A stretch of DNA of 64,000 nt from positions 3,162,001 to 3,226,000 of the forward strand of contig NZ_PGFA01000001.1 of assembly GCF_002797555.1 (NCBI RefSeq). The letters are read 5' to 3'. This document shows positions 36,011 to 45,450 of the stretch, one piece after another. The DNA is from Hymenobacter chitinivorans DSM 11115. GTDB taxonomy: Bacteria; Bacteroidota; Bacteroidia; Cytophagales; Hymenobacteraceae. Every line of letters starts with the position of its first letter. The stretch's first letter is position 1. The notes under the pieces are model-generated. The model was not told the DNA's origin and searched no databases. It saw only the letters and a list, made by a program, of their open reading frames with translations. Both the position numbers and the translations under genes were made by a program.

Positions 36011-36871
36011 TTAATACAGCAGCCCGTCGACGCTGTGGTGCTGCTCGCTGGAGAAGCTGAAGCCGACTTTGCTGCCGCGGCTGACCTGCTGGTTTTCAAC
36101 TTTTTGCTTGACGGTGATTTTCTGAATGTCCTGCATGGGCGGGGCAATCAGGTCATTGTTGACGGCGGCAATCATGGCGCTTTCCACGAACAGGCGCATC
36201 ATGTCGGGCGTGACGAGGTTATCGGCCATGTCGTTGTCGGGCAGCTCGAGCTGCTGCACGCCTTCGAGGAAGTAGTGGTTTTCGATGTTGATCAGCAAAC
36301 GGCCTACCAGGTAGCCCGGGTCATTCATGCGCTGGTACTTGATGCTGTCGGCCATGAAGTTGTAGGCCATAATGTGGCCGAAAAACCGCCGCCGGAAGTC
36401 CTCTTCCACGTATTTCGAGGCCATGGGGCCATAGTCCTCGGCGAAGGTGACGATGTTGGAGTGCATCACGAAGATGAGCAGGTCGCCCGAGAACTTGATG
36501 TGAAACTCCATATCGTTTACGGGCCGGTACTCAATCAGCACGTTCGAGTCGACGGGCGTAATCTTGCGGCTGAGCTCCACGACCAGCTCCTGCGAGACGA
36601 GGCGGAGCATGTCGAAGGCGGCGCGGGTGTTGCGGAAGATGGCCTGCTTGGCAATAGACTTCTGCTGCAGGCCCTCGAAAATCTGGTCGAGGCGGTCGGC
36701 GGGAGCCTCGGCCGGCGAACCGGGCGCCGAGGTCGGCAGGTTGTTGGTGGCCGTAGCACCGGCCGTAGATTCCAGGCTTTTCTCGGCGGTGGGCTCGGGG
36801 GCCGACGTGGCCGGGGCCGCGGCCGGATTTTCAACCAGGGACGTTACAAGTGGCGGGGTCGTATGGGGCAT
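36011..36871 (-). CDS. Hypothetical protein with Pro/Ala-rich N-terminus
   Basis: 286 residues from the ATG at 36871. The first 75 residues are low-complexity Ala/Pro/Thr/Glu and probably disordered. From DRLDQIFEGLQQKSIAKQ onward it is a folded alpha/beta protein with PVNDMEFHIKFSGDLLIFVMHSN and FRRRFFGHIMAYNFMADSIKY. No membrane segment. I cannot assign a family or a function. Confidence 0.7.
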   Translation of the reverse strand: MPHTTPPLVTSLVENPAAAPATSAPEPTAEKSLESTAGATATNNLPTSAPGSPAEAPADRLDQIFEGLQQKSIAKQAIFRNTRAAFDMLRLVSQELVVELSRKITPVDSNVLIEYRPVNDMEFHIKFSGDLLIFVMHSNIVTFAEDYGPMASKYVEEDFRRRFFGHIMAYNFMADSIKYQRMNDPGYLVGRLLINIENHYFLEGVQQLELPDNDMADNLVTPDMMRLFVESAMIAAVNNDLIAPPMQDIQKITVKQKVENQQVSRGSKVGFSFSSEQHHSVDGLLY

Positions 36872-37033
36872 AGAGCAGAGCAGTTCGATGAACAAAAAGA
36901 CTACTTCAGAACCGGCAGCCGCCTGATTCTGAGGCATCCAAATGGGAATTTAGCACCCCGCAACCCGTAGTTGCAAGGCTATTCGCTGCTTTTACCTACG
37001 CAAATAGTCGGTTTCGCAGTTGTATCCAACTTC

Positions 37034-38203
37034 TTATTCCTGGTCTGCAATTGCCGCCGCGCTATGCTCGCCCAGGTGGGGCGGCGGGGCCAACGACGCA
37101 GCCCGGGGCCAGCTGCTGCTCTGAAAAGCCACCGTGCGCAGCCCCGCAAAACCGGCTTCCCCCGCCGGCAGCAGCATCTCCTGCCCCGACTCCCGGGCCA
37201 GGGCCTCCCCCACCGTGCGCACCGCCCCGGCCGGCACGCCGAGCTGTTCCAATGCCGCCAGCAGCTCGTCGCCGTTTACTTCCGCCATGCGGGCCTGCAG
37301 CAGGCTTTCCAGCGCCGCGCGGTGGGCTACCCGGGCTTCATTGGTCTGGAACCGGGCATCCTGGGCCCACTCCGGCCGGCTCAGGGCCTGGCAGAGGTGG
37401 CGAAACTGCCGGTCGGCGCCCACGGCCAGTACCAGGCTGCGGCCGTTGCCGGCCCGGTACACGGTGCCGTAGGGCACGATGCTGGGGTGGCCCGAACCCA
37501 GGGGCTGGGGGTCGTGGCCCGTGACGAGCCAGGTGGCGGCCTGGTTGGCCAACGAAGCCAGGGCACTGTCGAGCAAGAAAACTTGTACCAGGCTGCCCTG
37601 GCCGCTGCGGCAGCGGTGGTAGAGGGCCGTGAGCAAGCCTTCCTTGAGCTGGTGGGCGGCCAGCAGATCAATCAGGGCGACGGGCATTTTCTGGGGCTCC
37701 TGCCCGGGCTGGGCGTTGAGGTACATAAAGCCCGCCTCGGCCTGCAGCACCGCGTCGTAGCCGGCCCGGGCCACGGTGGGGCCGTAGCCGGTGAGGTGGG
37801 CATAAATCAGCTGGGGATTCTGCAGTTGGAGAGTGTTGTAGTCCACACCCAGCTTTTCGGCGTCGCCGGGCTTGTAGCTGGCTATTACCACGTCGGCGCG
37901 GGCGGCCAGCCGCTGCACCTGGGCCTTACCGGCTTCGGTGGTCAGGTCCAGCACCACCGACTGCTTGCCCCAGTTGGCGCAGCTGAAGTAGGCCGACACG
38001 TCGGTGGCGGCGGCTTCGGCGCGGGTTTTCCAGGTGCGGGTGACGTCGCCGGCCGGGGCTTCTACCTTGAGCACAGTGGCGCCCAGCTCGGCAAAAAACT
38101 GCCCTACCTGGGGCCCGGCCAGCACGCTGGCCAGCTCCAGCACCCGTAGGTCGGCAAACGGTAAGGGGGCGGCAAGGGGCGCGGCAGAACTGGAAAGCGG
38201 CAT
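37034..38203 (-). CDS. CaiB/BaiF-type CoA-transferase
   Basis: 389 residues from the ATG at 38203. Class III CoA-transferase signatures: RVLELASVLAGPQVGQFFAE, then LGATVLKVEAPAGD, KQSVVLDL, and the catalytic-Asp region near VALIDLLAAHQLKEG. These move CoA between carboxylic acids. Substrate unknown; no pathway genes lie near. A TAGATTTG box sits 62 nt upstream. Confidence 0.92.
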   Translation of the reverse strand: MPLSSSAAPLAAPLPFADLRVLELASVLAGPQVGQFFAELGATVLKVEAPAGDVTRTWKTRAEAAATDVSAYFSCANWGKQSVVLDLTTEAGKAQVQRLAARADVVIASYKPGDAEKLGVDYNTLQLQNPQLIYAHLTGYGPTVARAGYDAVLQAEAGFMYLNAQPGQEPQKMPVALIDLLAAHQLKEGLLTALYHRCRSGQGSLVQVFLLDSALASLANQAATWLVTGHDPQPLGSGHPSIVPYGTVYRAGNGRSLVLAVGADRQFRHLCQALSRPEWAQDARFQTNEARVAHRAALESLLQARMAEVNGDELLAALEQLGVPAGAVRTVGEALARESGQEMLLPAGEAGFAGLRTVAFQSSSWPRAASLAPPPHLGEHSAAAIADQE

Positions 38204-38264
38204 CGGTTGTTGGGCTCGTGACGATTGACTGAGGGCCTTACCCACTCCGGGTGGGCTCCGCCGG

Positions 38265-38272
38265 CAAATCTA
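38265..38272 (-). promoter_or_regulatory. -7 box of the CoA-transferase gene
   Basis: TAGATTTG on the minus strand, an exact TAnnTTTG match 62 nt before the ATG at 38203. Confidence 0.5.
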
Positions 38273-38410
38273 CCGGGTTTTACCCGTTGCCAACGGCCGG
38301 AGCCGAACTCGGCAGCAGGCCTAGGAAATCCTGTATATTTACTCCCAAATCAAGCGGTTCGCTGGCCGAAAAACAGGGTCAGCCTTTTCTCACCACTATT
38401 TCGCTGAACC

Positions 38411-40063
38411 TTGAAGTTTTCCGATTTTAACCTTCACGACGACCTGCTGGCCGGCGTGGATGCCATGAATTACCTGAATGCCACGCCCATCCAGGAGCAG
38501 GCCATTCCCAAAATTATTGAAGGCAAAGACCTGATTGCCTGCGCCCAGACCGGCACCGGCAAAACTGCCGCCTACCTGCTGCCCCTGCTCGACAAGATTT
38601 CCCACGCCAAGCACGGCACCACCTCCACCCTGATTCTGGTGCCCACGCGCGAGCTGGCCACCCAGATTGACGAACAGGTCACGGGCTTCGGCTACTTCGT
38701 GGAGGCCAGCAGCATTGCCATTTACGGCGGCGGCAAAAGCGAGAACTGGGAGCAGCAGAAGCGCGCCCTCACCAGCGGGGCCGACATTATCATTGCCACG
38801 CCCGGCCGGCTGATTGCCCACTTGCAGATGGGCTACGTCAAGTTTGACCAGATCAAGTACCTGGTGCTCGACGAGGCCGACAAGATGATGGACATGGGCT
38901 TCTCGGACGATATTCTCAACATCGTGCGCCAGCTGCCCAAGCAGCGGCAGACGCTGCTGTTCTCGGCCACGATGCCCAACAAAATCCGGGACTTCTCGAA
39001 GCAGATTCTCAACGAGCCCGAGGAAATCCGCCTGGCCGTATCCAAGCCCGCCGCCGGCATCGACCAGCAGTTCTACATGGCCTTCGACCGCCAGAAGATT
39101 CACCTGCTCGAACACCTACTCAAGACCCAGGAAGTACAGAGCATGGTGCTCTTCACCTCCCAGAAGGCCGCCGTGGCCGGCATCGTGCGGGCCATCAATA
39201 AGCTGGGCTACGTGGCCCAGGGCATCAGCTCGGACCGCACCCAGGAAGAGCGGGAGCAGATCATGCGCGACTTCAAGAACAAGCAGTTCCCGATTCTGGT
39301 AGCCACCGACGTACTCAGCCGCGGCATTGATATCGACTCGCTGAGCCACGTGGTGAACTACGACATCCCGCGCGCCGCCGAGGATTACGTGCACCGCATT
39401 GGCCGCACGGCCCGCGCCGCTACCAAGGGCACGGCCATTACCTTCATTGCCGACCAGGATCAGGACCGCGTCCTTAAGATTGAGAAGCTCATTGAGCGCG
39501 AGGTCGAAAAGCAAAGCATCACCGAGGCCCTGGGCCTGGGCGAGGCGCCCGAGTTTGACCCCAAACGCTTCAGCGGCCTGCGCGGCAAGATTGGCGGCCG
39601 GCCCGAGCGGGGTGGCCGTTCCGGCGGCGGCAGCCGCGGCCCCCGGCCCGAAGGTGGGGCTCCCCGGGGCGAAGGCGGCCGCCCGCCCCGCCGCGACGCC
39701 GACCCGAAAGACCCAAAGCACAAGGAGCGCATTGCCAACGCCCAGGCCGCGCTAGCCGCCATTGATGCGGGCGGGGCTCCGGCTGTGCCCTACCAGCGCC
39801 CGCCGCGCCCCGAGGGGGAAGCCCGCCCCCCGCGCGAGCCCCGGGCGCCCCGCCCCGAAGGTGAAGCCCGTCCACCCCGGGAGCCCCGCGCCCCGCGGCC
39901 GGAAGGTGAAGCCCCCCGTGCCCCCCGGGCTGAGGGGGAAGGCGGCGACAAGCCCAAGCGCCGCAAGCGCGGCGGCCGTAACCGTAGCGGCCGCGGCCCC
40001 CGCCCCGAAGGCTCCACCGAAACGACTCCGCAGGCTGCCCCCGCCGCGCCCAGCGCCGAGTAG
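38411..40063 (+). CDS. DEAD-box RNA helicase with repetitive Arg/Pro tail
   Basis: 550 residues starting with TTG. The core has Q motif TPIQEQAIPKII, Walker A AQTGTGKT, PTRELA, DEAD (LDEADKMMDMG), SAT (FSATMPNK) and HRIGRTARA near residue 330. From about 400 there is a disordered Arg/Gly/Pro tail (GGRSGGGSRG and RPEGEA repeats). Such tails bind RNA in cold-shock or ribosome-assembly helicases (CsdA/RhlE class). A terminator follows. Confidence 0.95.
   Translation: MKFSDFNLHDDLLAGVDAMNYLNATPIQEQAIPKIIEGKDLIACAQTGTGKTAAYLLPLLDKISHAKHGTTSTLILVPTRELATQIDEQVTGFGYFVEASSIAIYGGGKSENWEQQKRALTSGADIIIATPGRLIAHLQMGYVKFDQIKYLVLDEADKMMDMGFSDDILNIVRQLPKQRQTLLFSATMPNKIRDFSKQILNEPEEIRLAVSKPAAGIDQQFYMAFDRQKIHLLEHLLKTQEVQSMVLFTSQKAAVAGIVRAINKLGYVAQGISSDRTQEEREQIMRDFKNKQFPILVATDVLSRGIDIDSLSHVVNYDIPRAAEDYVHRIGRTARAATKGTAITFIADQDQDRVLKIEKLIEREVEKQSITEALGLGEAPEFDPKRFSGLRGKIGGRPERGGRSGGGSRGPRPEGGAPRGEGGRPPRRDADPKDPKHKERIANAQAALAAIDAGGAPAVPYQRPPRPEGEARPPREPRAPRPEGEARPPREPRAPRPEGEAPRAPRAEGEGGDKPKRRKRGGRNRSGRGPRPEGSTETTPQAAPAAPSAE
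39806..39925 (+). repeat. In-frame 45-bp tandem repeat in the helicase tail
   Basis: Two exact 15-residue units (RPEGEARPPREPRAP) at 39806-39850 and 39851-39895, then a partial one. Codons differ slightly between units. Confidence 0.85.
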
Positions 40064-40081
40064 ACCATTCGCTAGCACCGC

Positions 40082-40111
40082 AAAAAGCCCCTGATTGCTC
40101 AGGGGCTTTTT
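40082..40111. terminator. Intrinsic terminator of the helicase gene
   Basis: AAAAAGCCCCTGA / TCAGGGGCTTTTT with a TTGC loop; also usable by the convergent DUF5686 gene. Confidence 0.93.
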
Positions 40112-40272
40112 CGTTTTCTACTCCGGCTATCCAAGCCCGTTACCGCGGCCAGAGCCGCCATTCCGGAATGCGAAATGACTAAAAAAGGCTTCCGCAACGC
40201 ATTCCGCGTTTTAGAATGCGTCCCTGAACGTTCAGCAGGCCGCTCTGCATGTTGGAATGCGCCGCGGAAGCG

Positions 40273-42795
40273 CTAGAGCTTGAACTGGGCGCAGACTTTG
40301 ACGCCGAAGGTGCGCACGTCGGGCAGGTCGCGGTAGGTGAGGCGGTGCAGGAAGTCGACGCGGATGAACTTGAGGATGTTTTCGACCCCGTAGCCCACCT
40401 CCACGTAGGGCGCGGCGCCCAGGGCCCGGAAGGTGGGCGTGGGCAGGCCGCTGGCGTCGATGAGGGGCGTGGTGCTGCGGTTAGCCTCGCGCAGGCTGCC
40501 TTGCAGTACATTGCCGGTGGCTACCAGGCGCCAGTCCAGCTTTTTGAGCAGGGGCACCGAGTTGATGAGCAGGCCTTCGAAATAGTGCTCGGCGTGCAAA
40601 GACACGTACCGGTCACTGACGAATTCGAAGTAGCCCATCAGGTTGTAGGCGTTGGAGGTGTAGATGGGCGACTCGTTGCCGAGGTGGGCCTTGAGCACCG
40701 GGTAGGGCACCGTGCTGGGGATGTAGCCCGCGTCGAGGACGTATTCGGTGCGGCCCAGCTGGCCCAGGGGCAGACTTTGGCTCACGGCCAGATTCAGCTT
40801 GTGGTAGGCGAAGTCGCTGCCGAGTACGTTGTTGAGGCCGGCCGTGTAGCGCAGCGTAAACACCGGCCACTTCATCAGGCCCACGGCCGTGCGGTGGTTC
40901 TGGTTCTGCACCAGCACTTCGCCCGGGGCGTAGCGCGACTCGAGCACCACTTCCGAGAGCTGAAAGCGGTGGGCCGTGGGCGCGGCCGGCGTTTGGTCGG
41001 GGCCGGTGTAGTAGGCAAAGTTGTAGAGCGGGTCGAAGCGCTGGTGGCGCAGGGTCACCTTCTGGGTGAAGTTGTGAAACAGGTCGGACTGGGCCGAGAC
41101 GCTGGTTACCTCCCGCCACAGGGGCAGCAGGGGCTTGATGTTGCCGAAGCGGGCCGCCACCTCAAACAGGGGGCTTTCCAGGGCAATATCGTTGTCGAGC
41201 AGGGCCACCAGATCCACGTCGCGGCTGTGCTTGAGGCTGAGCACCGTCCAGTTGGGCCGGTTCACAATCCGGTCGGCCGACACACCGTACTTGAATTCCC
41301 CGTCGCGGGTACCGTAGGCCACATAGCCCTGGGCCAGCCAGTCGGGGCTCAGGTTGGGCGTGGTGCGCAGGCCGGCGCGCAGGCGGTTGCCTTCCACGTT
41401 ATTCCAGTTGTAGCTGTAGGCCACGGGCCCAAACTCCACCAGCTCCCGCTTGCCCAGGGGCTGGTAACCATTCACGACCAGGTCGGCCACTTCCAGAAAG
41501 GTGCGGACCGAGGGCAGCTTGCCCACCGAGTCGAGCACGGTGAGGGTGCGGGCTTCCTGGGCCGAGAGCGTATCGGGGCGGTTTTGGGCCCAGAAGCCAG
41601 CCGGCACCTTCAGCGCGTCGGCGGCGGTAGCCAGGGGCTGGTCGTAGAAGGCCAGCTCCCGGGGCTTTTGCACCACGAAGGCCGAGTTGATGGTAGTAAA
41701 GCGCACCAGCAGGCCGGTTTGCTTGGGCGTGGGCTTGAGGCCTACCACGACTTGCGTGCGGCTCGGCAGCCAGGGCCCGGCGGCGGTGGGCGTGAGCTCC
41801 TGCTGAATCCGGATCTGGTCCACGAAGTTGATGTTGGCCTTGGGGTCCACGGTCAGATCCAGCTTGCGCAGGGCGTAGGTGCCGGTCGTAATCCAGATGC
41901 GGCCGGTGAAGGCCAGATCCTGGGCCCGGCGCGGAAACACTTTGAGCTGGTAGCAGCGGTCCTGCCCCACCATTACCGAGTCTTCCAGGTCGTAGTCGTA
42001 GGTAATGCGCCAGCCGTCGGCAATGGGAGAAATAAAGTCCTTGCCCATCACCACCTGCCAGTTGGGGTAGAAGTCGTAGTCCTGAAACGAGGAACCCAGC
42101 AGCTGCGACAACACCGTACCGTCGCGCGGGGCGGCCCCGTAGAGCTGGGAGTGGCGGATTTCTTCCCGCTCCCGCACCGGCCGGTGGCGCACGTAGTAGC
42201 GCGACACTACTTCCGAGCCGAACACGGGCACGGTGGGCCGGCCCTGGGCGTTACGCTCCATCTCCCCCATCGAGCCGGCCAGCTCGGTCATGTCACGGAT
42301 AACCTTGCGCCGGGCCAGCCGGTCGGTAATATCCGACAGCGAGGCCTCAATGCGGTTGTAGCTGTCGAACTCGAAGGCCTCGAGCCGGGCCTTGTCGTTC
42401 TGGCGCTTGTGCTGCTGCACCCGGCGCAGAATGGTGAAGGCCGGGTTTTCGGTGGAGCGCACCACCACTTCGCCCAGCGACACGGCCGCCGAGGGCAGGG
42501 CCAGGTTAATAGTTTGGCGGGGCTGCCGCCCCACAGCCCGGCTCTTGGGCCGGAAGCCCATGGCCGAGGCCGAAATTGAGTCGATGGGCTGGGCCAGGCT
42601 GAGTTGGTAGCGGCCGTTGTCGTTGGCGGTGGTGCCCACGGTGCTGCCCTTCACGAAGACCGAGGCAAACGGCACGGGCTGCCCGGTGGCGGCCTCGGTG
42701 ATTTGGCCGCTAAGGACCAGCTGCTGCGCTAGGCCAGGCGTCAGGTGCGTGAGCAGGCCCAGCGTGAGCAGGAGCAGCGAGAAAAAGAATTTCAT
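40273..42795 (-). CDS. DUF5686 outer-membrane protein with CarboxypepD_reg-like domain
   Basis: 840 residues from the ATG at 42795, where the signal peptide starts (MKFFFSLLLLTLGLLTHL, cut near GLAQQ). Residues about 25-105 form a carboxypeptidase-regulatory-like beta sandwich (SGQITEAATGQPVPFASVFVKG is split over it). Then comes a long DUF5686 body with the repeated strand pattern of an outer-membrane beta barrel and a final aromatic C-terminus (KVCAQFKL). Function unknown; it is common in Bacteroidota. Confidence 0.9.
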   Translation of the reverse strand: MKFFFSLLLLTLGLLTHLTPGLAQQLVLSGQITEAATGQPVPFASVFVKGSTVGTTANDNGRYQLSLAQPIDSISASAMGFRPKSRAVGRQPRQTINLALPSAAVSLGEVVVRSTENPAFTILRRVQQHKRQNDKARLEAFEFDSYNRIEASLSDITDRLARRKVIRDMTELAGSMGEMERNAQGRPTVPVFGSEVVSRYYVRHRPVREREEIRHSQLYGAAPRDGTVLSQLLGSSFQDYDFYPNWQVVMGKDFISPIADGWRITYDYDLEDSVMVGQDRCYQLKVFPRRAQDLAFTGRIWITTGTYALRKLDLTVDPKANINFVDQIRIQQELTPTAAGPWLPSRTQVVVGLKPTPKQTGLLVRFTTINSAFVVQKPRELAFYDQPLATAADALKVPAGFWAQNRPDTLSAQEARTLTVLDSVGKLPSVRTFLEVADLVVNGYQPLGKRELVEFGPVAYSYNWNNVEGNRLRAGLRTTPNLSPDWLAQGYVAYGTRDGEFKYGVSADRIVNRPNWTVLSLKHSRDVDLVALLDNDIALESPLFEVAARFGNIKPLLPLWREVTSVSAQSDLFHNFTQKVTLRHQRFDPLYNFAYYTGPDQTPAAPTAHRFQLSEVVLESRYAPGEVLVQNQNHRTAVGLMKWPVFTLRYTAGLNNVLGSDFAYHKLNLAVSQSLPLGQLGRTEYVLDAGYIPSTVPYPVLKAHLGNESPIYTSNAYNLMGYFEFVSDRYVSLHAEHYFEGLLINSVPLLKKLDWRLVATGNVLQGSLREANRSTTPLIDASGLPTPTFRALGAAPYVEVGYGVENILKFIRVDFLHRLTYRDLPDVRTFGVKVCAQFKL

Positions 42796-42951
42796 GAAGT
42801 AGCGAAAAACAGCCGCTGCCGGGCACAACAATAACCAGGCCTTCGGAACAGCGCGCCAAGGCGAAATTGGATATACCGGTGAAGCGTCCCCGCAAACAAA
42901 GTTGAGCATGCTTGCCGGGAACCGTCTTAATGAATCGATAAACCGCAGGTC

Positions 42952-43074
42952 TTAATCGGCCAAAAACTCAATCAGAGGTATAGAATAGACGGAAAGGAAG
43001 GCCAGCCCCAGCAGCGTGGCATAGAACAGGGCTGAGTAAAACGTAGTTGTTTGGGAGTCAGAGGCGAGGCGCAT
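42952..43074 (-). CDS. Tiny single-span membrane protein (tentative)
   Basis: 40 residues from the ATG at 43074: MRLASDSQTTTFYSALFYAT then a hydrophobic run (LLGLAFLSVYSIPLIEFL). One predicted helix. The open frame extends upstream to 43155 but that part is basic and unlikely. No clear promoter or homology, so it may not be a gene. Confidence 0.4.
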   Translation of the reverse strand: MRLASDSQTTTFYSALFYATLLGLAFLSVYSIPLIEFLAD

Positions 43075-43406
43075 AGCACAGCTCAACTTGAAAGTTTGCG
43101 GGAGCCTAAGCGCTTTGCTACCGGGCCTGAACAGGGCAGCCAAACGCTTCTGCAAGGGCAGCCCGCCCGGCGCGAGTAAGCACGCGGGAAACCGGGCGGC
43201 GCGGGGCCGCCAGGGGCTGCATCAGCTATTTCTTAATCTGGCCCGGGTGGGGCACCGCGGGAAGAAAGCCGCGGGGGCGGGCCGGGGAGCTGCCAGGGGG
43301 GTGGGTGGCGGGCTCGGCGGCAGAGGCTCTACACGTCCTATAAGTGACTAGCGAGAGCCCGGTTGGGGATATGCGTGGGTGAGAGGGTAGCGTTTAAATC
43401 AGTTTT
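43075..43406. other. 332-nt intergenic region without recognised features
   Basis: Lies between the tiny membrane protein and the glutathione peroxidase, both on minus. GC-rich with short direct runs of GGGC; I see no gene, promoter or hairpin that I can defend. Confidence 0.5.
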
Positions 43407-43997
43407 TTACTGTTGGAGGTGGCTGATGATAGTTTCGCTCAGGGGTGAGACGGCCGGCCCAAAATAGTGAGTCAGGCGGCCGTCGGCACTAACCAAGTAT
43501 TTGGAGAAGTTCCAGTCGGGCGCCTGCTCGTTCCAGCCGTTCTGCCGGGCTTGGGTCAACCACTGGTAAACCGGGTTTTGCGTTGCTTGTTTGACGACCA
43601 CGCTTTTTTTCATCAGCGGAAACGACACGCCGAAATTAACCTGGCAAAACTGCTGAATAGCATGGTCGTCGGCCTGCTCCTGCTCCTTGAAATCGTTGGC
43701 CGGAAAGCCCAGGATGACCAGGTCGTCGGCAAACTGCTCGGAAAGCTGCTGTAGCTCCTCGTACTGGTTGGTGTAGCCACAGTTGGAAGCGGTATTCACC
43801 AGCAGCACCCGCTTGCCCTTCAGTTGGGAGAAATCCAGTTCCTGACCCGTATTGAGCGCGCCGGCCAGCTCGTAGAACGGCACGGGCGCGTCCTGGGTGG
43901 GTGGGCTTGCCAGTACCTTGCCGCGGCCGCCCGACTTGGAGAGGCGCATAATCAGCGGGTATAGCGCTTTGAGGAGTTTTTGGCGAAATGAAGGCAT
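43407..43997 (-). CDS. Glutathione peroxidase family (Cys type)
   Basis: 196 residues from the ATG at 43997. Peroxidatic Cys in NTASNCGYTNQYEEL, the GFPAND loop, the QEQ Gln and WNFSKYLV complete the Cys-Gln-Trp-Asn site. No signal sequence, but the short N-terminus is hydrophobic and basic. It reduces hydroperoxides using thioredoxin-like donors. It is the last gene after the effector cassette and pairs with a paralogue 5 kb away. Confidence 0.92.
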   Translation of the reverse strand: MPSFRQKLLKALYPLIMRLSKSGGRGKVLASPPTQDAPVPFYELAGALNTGQELDFSQLKGKRVLLVNTASNCGYTNQYEELQQLSEQFADDLVILGFPANDFKEQEQADDHAIQQFCQVNFGVSFPLMKKSVVVKQATQNPVYQWLTQARQNGWNEQAPDWNFSKYLVSADGRLTHYFGPAVSPLSETIISHLQQ

Positions 43998-44270
43998 AGG
44001 CGAAGAGGTCCGGGCAAATCCGGCTGGAAGTGAGAGAAAATGGCGGCCCTCGGAGCACGAAGGCCTGGCAGTATTTCCCGGTTTCTGCAGTAGACGAAAA
44101 GCCGGCCCGGAAACTTTACGCCCGCGCAAAGTTTCTGCGTTTTAATTCTCCATCAGGTGGCGCTGCCCATGCAAAACCGGAGCAAGCGGCTCAAACGCCC
44201 CCTCCCCGCAGGGGCTGCTACCCCGACTGTGGCACCAGGCGAGCTGCCAGCCCGGCCCTTCCCTCCTGCC

Positions 44271-44684
44271 CTAAGCGTTGTAAAAGGCGGCGTAGTACTC
44301 CTCATAAAGTTGCTGCTGCACGGGCTGCAAATTTTCGCTTAGCCGGATAATGTCGGCGGCTACCTGTTCCGGAGGGCCGTGGCTAAGCCGGAAGCCTCCT
44401 GCGGACGAGGACCATGCTTCCTTGCCGGTGCCTTGAATCCGGAGGTCCAGCAACAGCTGTACTTGCGCTGCGCCGGAGGCCTTACCTACTCGCTGATAGA
44501 GCCCGATGGTCCACTGCACCGGGTTTTCCAACCTCTCCAATACAAACGAGCGGCAGACCTGGAACGGCAAGCGCGCCGGCCAGTCGGGCAGGGCGGTAAA
44601 GTGCCCCAACTCCTGAAAAAGCGCCTGGAGCAGCTGCGCTTCGGGGGCTGTATAGCCAGGTTTGCTGGCCAAAGGAGTGGACAT
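44271..44684 (-). CDS. Hypothetical protein at the end of the effector cassette
   Basis: 137 residues. Soluble, helical, rich in Gln, Leu and aromatic residues (ALFQELGHFTALPDWPARLP, then FRLSHGPPEQVAADI and QQQLYEEYYAAFYNA). No family found. It lies 44 nt after the SseB-like gene on the same strand, so it belongs to the TssD-TNT transcript region. Possible extra immunity or accessory gene. Confidence 0.65.
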   Translation of the reverse strand: MSTPLASKPGYTAPEAQLLQALFQELGHFTALPDWPARLPFQVCRSFVLERLENPVQWTIGLYQRVGKASGAAQVQLLLDLRIQGTGKEAWSSSAGGFRLSHGPPEQVAADIIRLSENLQPVQQQLYEEYYAAFYNA

Positions 44685-44728
44685 GGCGGGGCCTCGTTTC
44701 GTAAATAACCAAACCTTTCCCTCGGCTC

Positions 44729-45361
44729 TTACAACTCAAACTTAGCTTCGAAGGCTGTATCCGGGTTGAGGACCACCGGGCGGGGTGCGGCCCCGGCCAG
44801 GTGCTTGCTCCACACCAGGCGGGCCAGCACCACCCCGGCGGGCGGCGCGCCGATTCCACCCAGCGGCAACATATCGGGGCTGGTAAACAGGGGCGTAAAC
44901 TCTTCCCCGTCTTTGGAAAAGGACTGTATCACCAGTTGTTTGTGCTCTAGCTGAGCCTTATGCACCAAGGCATACACGCCTTGGTCCCGAACGGCTCCGA
45001 CCAACTCAGCCCGGTCGCGCTGCTGGTCAAACAGACCCTTAAGCAACTCCTGCTCGATACCCCGCTCCTGCTGCCGGCTGAAAAACGGCAGGCCCTGCTC
45101 CCGCACGGTGGCAAACAGCTCGGCATCTTCCTGGGACGAGGCAAAGAACATCGGCGCCTGGGGCAGATACATCTGCTTGATAAACAAGCTCATCTTTTTG
45201 ATGCCGTCCAGGTCACCCGTGTGCTCGACGCCCAGAAACAGGTCGTGGGTTTGGCTGACGGAGCTGTAGAGAAAGGCAAAATAGGCCGCCTGCATTTCCT
45301 GTTTTTGGTCGAAATAGCTGACCAGATCATCAATAAAGCTGCGGGGCACGGAAGATTCCAT
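44729..45361 (-). CDS. SseB-like protein with swapped domain order
   Basis: 210 residues. The N-terminal half (AYFAFLYSSVSQTHDLFLGV, then a polar loop and EQGLPFFSRQ) resembles the C-terminal domain of SseB proteins. The second half (KAQLEHKQLVIQSF, FTPLFTSPDMLP, PVVLNPDTAFEAKFEL) resembles the SseB N-terminal domain. The order is thus reversed compared with the usual protein. SseB proteins were first noted for serine-sensitivity effects in E. coli; function here is unknown. It sits 89 nt after the second paralogue gene. Assignment by eye, moderate confidence. Confidence 0.5.
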   Translation of the reverse strand: MESSVPRSFIDDLVSYFDQKQEMQAAYFAFLYSSVSQTHDLFLGVEHTGDLDGIKKMSLFIKQMYLPQAPMFFASSQEDAELFATVREQGLPFFSRQQERGIEQELLKGLFDQQRDRAELVGAVRDQGVYALVHKAQLEHKQLVIQSFSKDGEEFTPLFTSPDMLPLGGIGAPPAGVVLARLVWSKHLAGAAPRPVVLNPDTAFEAKFEL

Positions 45362-45450
45362 AACGAAAAAAACAGAAAGGAGAAACGGGAAAAGGCTGGG
45401 GCTACGGTGGAAATCAGGGGGCGGCGGCGGCCGGCGCCTAGTGGATCCAG

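Noticed and set aside
40249..42579. A 776-residue plus-strand frame opposite the DUF5686 gene
   Set aside because: Antisense to a protein with signal peptide and known domain; composition typical of a shadow frame.
43075..43406. A small RNA in the gap before the glutathione peroxidase
   Set aside because: I found no stable hairpin, promoter box or conserved-looking block, only GC-rich runs.
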